Shown in pieces: positions 13,869 through 18,912 of a DNA stretch of 18,912 nt (its first letter is position 1; each line of letters opens with the position of its first letter). Source of the stretch: an uncultured Atopobium sp. (lineage in GTDB: Bacteria; Actinomycetota; Coriobacteriia; Coriobacteriales; Atopobiaceae). The notes under the pieces were generated by a model. That model ran no database searches. It was not told the origin of the DNA and saw only the letters and a program-made list of their open reading frames with translations. The position numbers and the translations under genes were made by a program. The DNA is taken from NCBI GenBank assembly GCA_947252455.1, contig CAMXVQ010000019.1:1-18912 (forward strand). The letters run 5' to 3'.

Positions 13869-14804
13869 TTATTCATTACTCCACGGCACCAGCAAGCCGG
13901 CAGGATAACCCACGTGTTCAAGCGTAAGACCTTGCGCAGGCGCAGTCATTGCCGCGGCCGTTCTGGTTTGTTGTCTTAACACATCTTGGATCCAATCGGG
14001 TTGGCGCGCGCCTCGGCCCACTTCTAAAAGCGAGGCGGTTATAATGCGCACCATATTATGCAAAAATGCATTACCCGTTATATCCATGCGCAAAATCTGC
14101 TCACCCACGATATAATCGCGAGAAACCTTAATGCTTGTTAAGCAGCGGTTAAGCGATAAACCTTGCTCCTCTAAGAGCTGCGCAGAGCTGGCTTTACAAA
14201 AACTTTTGAAATTATGCTCACCCGTGAGATACTCCCCTGCTTCGTTCATATCATCTATGCAAACATGAGGAATATTTTTTACCCACCATACAAATTCATG
14301 AGTAAGAATAGGCTTAAGCGGACCAAGTGCAATACGGTAAGTGTAGCTTCGCTCACGCGCGCTAAAACGAGCAGAAAAGTCAAGCGGAGCACGGTAAAGC
14401 GTTCTAATTGAGATGTCATCGGGACATAAGCCACTAAGTGCGCTCATAATTTTATGCTTAGACATGCCCAGCTCGCTTTGGGTGATAGGAAAGCTCACAT
14501 ACTGAGCGTGTGCGTGTACCCCAGCATCAGTTCTACCTGCACAAGTAAGCGTAATGTTTCGTCTCAAAAATGTAGAAAGAGCACGCGTAAGGCAACCTTC
14601 AACGCTTCGAACCGATTCATTTTGAGCTGCGTATCCACAAAAATGAGTACCTACGTAGCCAAAACGTATAACAAGGGTTGCGACAAAGGGATCAAATGCA
14701 GATGTGTGCGCGGCGCTTGTTGCGTCCTCATCAGCGCTTGCGCGCTCGATGGCAGATGTGGCACTCGTTTTGCACTGCGTGTCTGCTGTATGCTTATCGA
14801 TCAT
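13869..14804 (-). CDS. truA: tRNA pseudouridine synthase A
   Basis: A 311-residue enzyme that isomerises uridines 38-40 of the tRNA anticodon arm to pseudouridine. The catalytic Asp93 is in CAGRTDAGVHAHAQ (88-101). Other family segments are FGYVGTHFCGYAAQ (48-61), DFSARFSARERSYTYRI, GEHNFKSFC and NAFLHNMVRIITASLLEVG. The first 40 residues form an Ala/Ser/Thr/Asp-rich extension with no counterpart in the roughly 270-residue E. coli protein; no in-frame ATG lies closer to the conserved start, so the extension is probably real unless a non-ATG start is used. GAGG at 14809-14812 is only 4 bases from the ATG and is itself part of the 14-bp repeat array. ecfT lies 100 bases upstream; ECF transporter genes next to truA are common in Gram-positives. 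Confidence 0.93.
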   Translation of the reverse strand: MIDKHTADTQCKTSATSAIERASADEDATSAAHTSAFDPFVATLVIRFGYVGTHFCGYAAQNESVRSVEGCLTRALSTFLRRNITLTCAGRTDAGVHAHAQYVSFPITQSELGMSKHKIMSALSGLCPDDISIRTLYRAPLDFSARFSARERSYTYRIALGPLKPILTHEFVWWVKNIPHVCIDDMNEAGEYLTGEHNFKSFCKASSAQLLEEQGLSLNRCLTSIKVSRDYIVGEQILRMDITGNAFLHNMVRIITASLLEVGRGARQPDWIQDVLRQQTRTAAAMTAPAQGLTLEHVGYPAGLLVPWSNE

Positions 14805-14806
14805 AA

Positions 14807-14889
14807 AACCTCACTTATGCATTTTCGCTTACGTATTTTTGCTTGTACATATTCACTTACGCGTGTCAATTACTCATGTCAATTATGCG
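14807..14889 (-). repeat. Decayed 13-14-bp tandem array forming the truA leader
   Basis: Read on the minus strand, six units follow one another: CGCATAATTGACAT (14889-14876), GAGTAATTGACAC (14875-14863), GCGTAAGTGAATAT (14862-14849), GTACAAGCAAAAAT (14848-14835), ACGTAAGCGAAAAT (14834-14821) and GCATAAGTGAGGTT (14820-14807). A shared core is near RCRTAAGTGA. The last unit supplies the truA ribosome site, and the first two each hold TTGACA, which could serve as a -35. Confidence 0.6.
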
Positions 14890-14904
14890 TTTAAGCGTAG
14901 GCGT

Positions 14905-15723
14905 TTAGAACACTATCAGTATGACACAGCCAATCACAAAAACACAGAGGTTACATGCCCACGCGCCACGCGCAAGAGGCCGCGGCAAACGTTGCGGCTG
15001 ACCGTTATATCCATGCTCCTTCATTGACAACGCTTGAAGGGTTGACATCCTAAAAAACCGAATAACAAGTGGCACAAATACGCTTATCCATGCGTTCAGG
15101 CGCTTTTTAAGCGATACGTTATGAAACGCAACGCCTCGAATTTGCTGAGAAATCATCAACATGCGCACCTCGCGCATAACGGGAGGAAAAGAACACAACG
15201 TCATGGACATAATGAGTTCAATATGGTCAACGGGTATATGTAAAAATCTGAATGGCGATAGCAAACTTCGTATACAAATAACTGCATCAAGCACCGTGAA
15301 CCGTGTTGCAATGCTTGTGCAAATCATAATCATGCATAAAATACGGCTTCCAACCATTGCAGTTCGTATAATGCCTGATATTCTAAACCCAAAGCTACCC
15401 AGTATAACTATATCGGGAGTACCAAAAACTAAGCCGTTAAAGAGTAGAGATAGTACCGTAAACCAAACAAACGGCAGAAAAAAGATGGCTGTTTGCCGCG
15501 TAAAAATTTTTGATGTATACGCATATAGAAATGCTAGAGCAACACAAATCGCAAGGCCATACCATGTGTGAACGCACCACAGCAGCACAAAAAATAGAAG
15601 TGATACACAGGTGATAAAGCGTATATCGCTCCAGGGCGCGCAGAAATATGCCAAAAAGCCCGAGGGGCGAGCAGGTTGTTCGTTTGTGTGGGTTTTAGAA
15701 ACTATGGTGGTGTCTTGTGTCAT
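14905..15723 (-). CDS. ecfT: ECF transporter transmembrane component EcfT
   Basis: A 272-residue integral membrane protein of the CbiQ/EcfT family with about five or six hydrophobic segments (roughly 36-70, 78-101, 112-140, 212-225 and 254-272). It connects the ECF ATPases to a substrate-specific S component. The first coupling signature QQIRGV (193-198) is intact; the second, normally A-R-G as in the EcfT at the left window edge, reads EHG (236-238) within ALSMKEHGYNG. The matching ATPase is probably the tandem protein at 17431-18912, but a PadR-HAAS cassette separates them. No S component is in the window. GAGATAA upstream is a weak ribosome site. An 11-bp inverted repeat lies 19 bases before the start. 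Confidence 0.85.
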   Translation of the reverse strand: MTQDTTIVSKTHTNEQPARPSGFLAYFCAPWSDIRFITCVSLLFFVLLWCVHTWYGLAICVALAFLYAYTSKIFTRQTAIFFLPFVWFTVLSLLFNGLVFGTPDIVILGSFGFRISGIIRTAMVGSRILCMIMICTSIATRFTVLDAVICIRSLLSPFRFLHIPVDHIELIMSMTLCSFPPVMREVRMLMISQQIRGVAFHNVSLKKRLNAWISVFVPLVIRFFRMSTLQALSMKEHGYNGQPQRLPRPLARGAWACNLCVFVIGCVILIVF

Positions 15724-15742
15724 GGTTTATCTCATCATGTGC

Positions 15743-15782
15743 GTTTTGCTTGCTGTTGGTCGTGCCGTGCTGCAAGCAAAAC
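15743..15782 (-). promoter_or_regulatory. Perfect 11-bp inverted repeat just upstream of ecfT
   Basis: GTTTTGCTTGC at 15743-15753 is complementary to GCAAGCAAAAC at 15772-15782, with an 18-base loop. No T-run follows on the minus strand, so it is not an ordinary terminator for the gene before it. A neighbouring CCAAAACGG just upstream can pair with the same GTTTTG arm, allowing an alternative fold. Confidence 0.4.
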
Positions 15783-15811
15783 CGTTTTGGCCGCAGTTAC
15801 AGCTCTCCCCT

Positions 15812-16399
15812 TTAGCACTTCTCGCGCCGAAATTTAAGCCTCCACGATTTCTCTTGCAGATATTGCACTATTTTAACGGTTACGTTCCAACACAGCATTG
15901 CCAATGCGGCAAAAACTATTGCTAGGAGTAATCCTGCTAGTAATGCGTACACACCCGAAACTTCATGGTCAAAAAATACAAACACCATGTCATTAAGCAA
16001 AGGGCTTGGCCAAATCCCCTTTATAAAACCTAGTGCGGCACACAAAATGCTCATCGCACTTGCAAAGCTAAATGATACCGCTAAAACCGCAAGCGTTGGA
16101 ATAATCGAAATCCACAGCATCGAGGCAAACGAATAAAATCCTAATACTTTCATGAATTGCGAAAGAGAAAATTCTTTATTTTGGACAATAGACGCCCCCA
16201 TGTAATTCAAGGCAACAACTTTTGCCGGCTCCATTTCAGCAAGTATGTCTTCCTCACGCTGCCCATTATTCAAACGCTCGTAAAAAGAGCTTTTAAGCTC
16301 GCTTAATATATCCGTTTTCTCTGAAACAGGCATATGTATTAAATATCGATCTACCTGTGACAGGTATTTTTCGAGGCGCTTGCCAAGTTTTTTATTCAT
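15812..16399 (-). CDS. HAAS/DUF1700 family membrane protein
   Basis: A 195-residue protein. The N-terminal 70 residues (LEKYLSQVDRYL, then DILSELKSSFYERL and EEDILAEMEPAKVVALNYMG) match the helical HAAS/DUF1700 domain that typically partners PadR regulators. Three hydrophobic segments follow (about 85-105, 106-127 and 149-172), and the tail is basic (KSWRLKFRREK). Its role in the family is unsettled; links to envelope stress sensing are proposed from operon context. AAGGCGG 5 bases upstream selects ATG 16399 over ATG 16420. PadR lies upstream on the same strand with a short ORF between them. DUF4097, a common third member, is absent. Confidence 0.8.
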   Translation of the reverse strand: MNKKLGKRLEKYLSQVDRYLIHMPVSEKTDILSELKSSFYERLNNGQREEDILAEMEPAKVVALNYMGASIVQNKEFSLSQFMKVLGFYSFASMLWISIIPTLAVLAVSFSFASAMSILCAALGFIKGIWPSPLLNDMVFVFFDHEVSGVYALLAGLLLAIVFAALAMLCWNVTVKIVQYLQEKSWRLKFRREKC

Positions 16400-16440
16400 G
16401 ATGTCCGCCTTTCTATGCATGCTGACAACTAAGCTATCTT

Positions 16441-16536
16441 TTAAGTGAAGTTACGTAATAACGAGCGCCCTGCAATCATCTGTCTAATTGTCGGCAACAG
16501 TGCTGTTTTGTTTGGTGGGGTCAACTCCTTGTTCAT
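16441..16536 (-). CDS. Unannotated 31-codon ORF between padR and the HAAS gene
   Basis: ATG (complement of 16534-16536) opens 31 codons ending TAA at 16441-16443; it begins MNKELTPPNKTALLPT and ends RSLLRNFT. AGAGGA lies 8 bases before the ATG, a better site than many genes here have, and the ORF starts 12 bases after the padR stop. It carries several Lys/Arg residues, has no membrane segment and matches no family I recognise. It could be a small protein, a leader peptide for the HAAS gene 41 bases downstream, or the stub of a deleted gene. Confidence 0.4.
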   Translation of the reverse strand: MNKELTPPNKTALLPTIRQMIAGRSLLRNFT

Positions 16537-16548
16537 CGAGACTATCCT

Positions 16549-16890
16549 CTAACTATTGGCATTACTTGTCTTTAGTTTAGAAATGCTTTGAGTAAGCACG
16601 TTCCAATCACTATCTAATTGATTTACATACAAAGTGCCTGCTGGCGTTATCCGATAATACTTTCTAGCAGGAGTTCCTTCATCTACATGTTGCCAATAGG
16701 ACTCAAGATAACCGTTTTTTAGTAATCTTCTGAGCAGCGGATAAATCGTGCTTTCCTTGGTCTTAAGCATGGGGTAGGCATTAAGCATTTGGATTAAGTC
16801 ATAACCATAGCGATCTTTTTGAAGTATTAAAAGCATGAGGACATATTCCAATGTTCCTCGTTTGATTTGCGATACCCATTCCTCATTCAT
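16549..16890 (-). CDS. PadR family transcriptional regulator
   Basis: A 113-residue winged-helix regulator of the short PadR (PadR-s2) type. Seen: QIKRGTLEYVLMLLIL (8-23), YGYDLIQML (28-36), KESTIYPLLRRLLKNGYLES (45-64), and the wing with RKYYRITPAG (76-85); a final helix would dimerise. The start at 16890 has CAGGATGG upstream; ATG 16917 would add 9 residues with a distant GAGGC. It likely represses its own operon with the 31-codon ORF and the HAAS gene. The promoter at 17027-17054 and an inverted repeat at 16950-16978 precede it. Confidence 0.9.
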   Translation of the reverse strand: MNEEWVSQIKRGTLEYVLMLLILQKDRYGYDLIQMLNAYPMLKTKESTIYPLLRRLLKNGYLESYWQHVDEGTPARKYYRITPAGTLYVNQLDSDWNVLTQSISKLKTSNANS

Positions 16891-16949
16891 TGCAAAACCA
16901 TCCTGTTTTAAGCCCATCGCATGTTGTCGTGCCTCTTAGTAAATGCGTT

Positions 16950-16978
16950 CTGTACATGTATTCTTAGTGTTAGTACAG
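16950..16978 (-). promoter_or_regulatory. Candidate PadR operator
   Basis: CTGTAC at 16950-16955 and GTACAG at 16973-16978 form an inverted repeat within a 29-base stretch that also contains ATGT. It lies in the 5' untranslated region of padR, about 50 bases past the predicted -10. PadR proteins typically bind dyads in their own promoter regions. Not proven. Confidence 0.35.
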
Positions 16979-17026
16979 ATGCACACGCGCTTGGTGTATA
17001 TGCATATTCGCAGTTATTCTATATAC

Positions 17027-17054
17027 ATTGTACCGCACAGTATATCTTAGTCAA
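17027..17054 (-). promoter_or_regulatory. Promoter of the padR operon
   Basis: On the minus strand TTGACT (17054-17049) and TACAAT (17032-17027) are spaced by 16 bases. It begins 6 bases after the end of the ATPase relic and points toward padR. Confidence 0.6.
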
Positions 17055-17060
17055 TAGGTG

Positions 17061-17295
17061 TTATGTTGCACATAGTTTAAAGACAAAAAGCGCAGATAGT
17101 TTACCTGACGCATCAATTTTTCTAAAATCAGCTTCATAGAGTTCAATAATTTGACGCTTTATGTAGTCAATTGTTTGAAAATTTTTTCCATTCACATATG
17201 CTTCAACAGCTTGCGGCATAACGTGCAACGCATGAGTTTTTCCACTCAGGTAATTTCTTGTAAGCTTTTCGCTGCATATACATAGTTTTGCTCAT
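17061..17295 (-). pseudogene. Relic of an AAA/DUF4143-type ATPase
   Basis: Two pieces of one family lie in adjacent frames. From ATG 17295 the frame reads QRKAYKKLPEWKNS, the usual N-terminal start of these ATPases (RKAY-x3-L-x-WK). In the next frame the stretch ending at TAA 17061-17063 reads HVMPQAVEAYVNGKNF and then IKRQIIELYEADFRKID followed by GKLSAL, which matches the middle of the DUF4143-containing proteins (GGMPQAV-x-Y and the Y-x-D-x2-KI region). The Walker A/B core between them, some hundreds of codons, is missing and the joint is frameshifted. So this is a remnant with an internal deletion, about 78 codons left of a protein usually near 400-450. These ATPases are frequent, dispersed accessory genes. 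Confidence 0.75.
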
Positions 17296-17302
17296 TTCAT
17301 TT

Positions 17303-17396
17303 ACATTTCTTCAATGTTTTTTATATCCAAAACCGACATTTCTTCAAAGTCTTTTTTGGCTAAGACCGACATTTCTTCAATGTTTTGAGCAAAACG
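17303..17396 (-). repeat. 33-bp tandem repeat, two full units and a partial third
   Basis: Units start at 17303, 17336 and 17369, each with ACATTTCTTCAA on the + strand; the third matches the first for 18 bases and then decays. Because 33 is a multiple of 3, one minus-strand frame stays open through the array and reads an 11-residue repeat (NIEEMSVLAKK, DFEEMSVLDIK, NIEEM then TAA). It lies directly upstream of the ATPase relic and just past the ecfA stop. Confidence 0.7.
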
Positions 17397-17430
17397 CTTA
17401 CATGGTAGACGCGCGTACAAGCGCTTTCGT

Positions 17431-18912
17431 TTACAAACTTGCCGAGTCGCGAACCACAAGGAGCTTATGGGGAATCTCTTCCCACTCGCTCATATGATGA
17501 GTAATCACCATAACGCTTTTATGCTGATCTAACAGCATGCGAATTGCGCGACGAACAAGGCGTCTACCTGCGCCATCTAATCCACTTGTGCACTCATCTA
17601 AAATATACACCGGCTTATCCAACGCTAAAATAGCGGCGATACCCACGCGTTTTCGCATACCACCAGACAGCTGATATGGATTGCACTCAAATGTGTCCGC
17701 GGGAACGCCCAACAGCGACAGCATCTTTTTTGCCTTATGCGTGGCATCGTTACAAGAAAGTCCCTGATTTTTTAGTCCAAAAGTGACCTCATCAAGCACC
17801 GTTGGACAAAATAGCTGGTCCTCAACACGCTGAAACATAAAGGCGCAATCTCCCAGCGCAACAGGCAGGCCGTTAAGCGTTACACTTCCCTGCTGTGGTT
17901 TACACGCACCAATAAGGTTGAGCGCAAGAGTGGTTTTACCCGATCCCGAACTACCCACAACAACTGTTAATTCTCCTGGATACAACAAAAAATTATACGA
18001 CGCGGCGCTTTGAGTGCTACGAGAGGATGGCGCGTCTCCTAAAAGCTGCGGCACAAGCTTAGATACAACCAGTGTGGGCTGTGTGCGCGTTTCGTGCCCC
18101 TCGGGCGTGCCTGTGGGCTGTAAGCACGCGCCTGTGGAGTGAGGACGCATTGTACGTTCGTAGCTCGCTCCTATAGACTTTGCGCGCCTTTTGTGCTCGT
18201 CGCGCGCTTCTGTGGCCTGAGACCGCCTCTCACACGCGTCAGCTGCCAACAGAACCTCATTCTGCATATTCATAGCACACATATATGCAGATTCGTCTAT
18301 AAAATCGGCATATGATTGCAAGGTAGGATTAGATAAAAACTCGGAAGGACTTACTTCTGCGGCTATCTTTCCCTGATGAAGTACCGCAACCTTATCAACA
18401 TATGTTAGATCTTGACCATTATGCGTTATTTCTATCACGCCCAAAGGCGCTCCATCAAAGCCCGTCTTAACCAAATGCTCAATTGTTGCATGAAGTTGCT
18501 GCGATGAAATAGGATCAAGCTGTGAAAATGCTTCGTCTAACACAAGGTAGCGTGGATGAAGCGCCAGCGTAGCTGCAAACGCTACACGCTGCATTTCACC
18601 ACCCGAAAGTGTATCGAGCATGCGCCCTGCAAGGTGCGAAATATGCGCAAACTCCAGAGCCTCTTTTACACGAGCGTGCACATCTTGCGCTGAAAGTCCT
18701 AAATTAAGAGGCCCAAATGCGAGCGTATCAAAGACAGAGGGACTTACGCACTGCGTATAGGGGTCTTGATGAACAAAGCCGCAAAGCCGCGCGCGCGTCA
18801 GGACATCAAGCGATTCGTTTGGAGCGATCGTATAATCATCAAATGTTACATGTCCTACTTGAAAAGGCATATGACCTGCAAGAACTTTAACAAGCGTAGA
18901 TTTACCTGCACC
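17431..18912 (-). CDS. ECF transporter ATP-binding protein with two fused ATPase domains, 5' end missing
   Basis: The frame is open to the right window edge, which begins inside the first Walker A (GAGKST); 493 residues are visible. Domain 1: Q-loop HQDPY near 48-52, LSGGE (102-106), Walker B YLVLDEA (122-128), switch His164. Domain 2: Walker A GSSGSGKTT (320-328), Q-loop FQRVE near 360-364, LSGGM (415-419), Walker B VYILDE (435-440), switch His472. The halves correspond to EcfA1 and EcfA2 fused in one chain, as in the YkoD/CbiO-type proteins. A low-complexity linker of about 65 residues (212-280, rich in Arg, Thr, Ala, Pro) joins them and is encoded by GC-rich repetitive DNA. It would energise import with the EcfT at 14905-15723. 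The substrate is unknown because no S component is visible. Confidence 0.9.
   Translation of the reverse strand, partial: GAGKSTLVKVLAGHMPFQVGHVTFDDYTIAPNESLDVLTRARLCGFVHQDPYTQCVSPSVFDTLAFGPLNLGLSAQDVHARVKEALEFAHISHLAGRMLDTLSGGEMQRVAFAATLALHPRYLVLDEAFSQLDPISSQQLHATIEHLVKTGFDGAPLGVIEITHNGQDLTYVDKVAVLHQGKIAAEVSPSEFLSNPTLQSYADFIDESAYMCAMNMQNEVLLAADACERRSQATEARDEHKRRAKSIGASYERTMRPHSTGACLQPTGTPEGHETRTQPTLVVSKLVPQLLGDAPSSRSTQSAASYNFLLYPGELTVVVGSSGSGKTTLALNLIGACKPQQGSVTLNGLPVALGDCAFMFQRVEDQLFCPTVLDEVTFGLKNQGLSCNDATHKAKKMLSLLGVPADTFECNPYQLSGGMRKRVGIAAILALDKPVYILDECTSGLDGAGRRLVRRAIRMLLDQHKSVMVITHHMSEWEEIPHKLLVVRDSASL

Noticed and set aside
13649..13927. 92-codon + strand frame in the spacer before truA
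   Set aside because: Composition (Val, Arg, Cys, Ala) reflects translated repeats and it overlaps the 3' end of truA antisense.
14454..15027. Long + strand frames opposite truA and ecfT
   Set aside because: They are antisense to genes with clear families and lack ribosome sites or recognisable domains.
17288..17497. 69-codon + strand frame over the 33-bp repeats
   Set aside because: Its repeats translate as Phe/Leu-rich low complexity and it runs antisense into ecfA; the minus-strand reading is the coherent one.
1..18912. Symmetric ECF genes at both window edges as ends of a mobile island
   Set aside because: The two modules differ in sequence, no integrase, transposase or attachment repeat is seen, and most of the interior is housekeeping genes.

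Overview
The window looks like a chromosomal segment of an anaerobic Actinomycetota bacterium, most likely of the class Coriobacteriia (Atopobium/Olsenella-like). This is inference from gene content: an NfnAB-type transhydrogenase pair, a CwlM-like cytoplasmic peptidoglycan-domain protein (an actinobacterial family), ECF transporter parts, and moderate GC with AT-rich spacers. No rRNA, CRISPR array, phage or intact transposable element is visible. The replicon and species cannot be fixed from sequence alone.

Left part (1-5500, + strand): the C-terminal end of an EcfT transporter subunit, a Zn-dependent secondary alcohol dehydrogenase with its own terminator, galE overlapping a polyprenyl diphosphate synthase, a CwlM-like protein whose amidase half has lost its catalytic residues, and tRNA-Gln(TTG) with a very clear terminator. 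Middle (5695-11200, + strand): the compact run glmU-prs-pth (UDP-GlcNAc, PRPP, peptidyl-tRNA recycling), then an overlapping nfnA-nfnB pair ending in a strong terminator. Immediately after it comes a near-consensus promoter leading into a short broken reading frame that resembles the N-terminus of RibD, followed by an unrecognised 116-residue membrane protein.

Right part (11777-18912, - strand): a family 2 glycosyltransferase followed by pyrE; then, read from the right edge, a tandem-ATPase ECF protein (cut by the window end), a relic of an AAA/DUF4143-type ATPase with 33-bp repeats, a PadR regulator, an unannotated 31-codon ORF, a HAAS/DUF1700 membrane protein, a second EcfT and truA. The PadR-HAAS cassette therefore sits between the ATPase and the T component of one transporter.

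Pathway links: galE, glmU, the CwlM-like protein, the polyprenyl synthase and the glycosyltransferase all touch envelope precursor supply. prs makes PRPP, which PyrE consumes. NfnAB can produce NADPH, and the alcohol dehydrogenase has the residue pattern of NADPH-using enzymes. The spacers of the right half are unusual: a 67-nt alternating purine/pyrimidine tract with 21-bp repeats before truA's 3' end, a decayed 14-bp tandem array forming the truA leader, and 33-bp repeats beside the ATPase relic. The best candidates for something undescribed are the leader region 11203-11363 with its downstream membrane protein, the PadR/31-codon ORF/HAAS cassette, and the catalytically dead CwlM-like protein one tRNA away from glmU.
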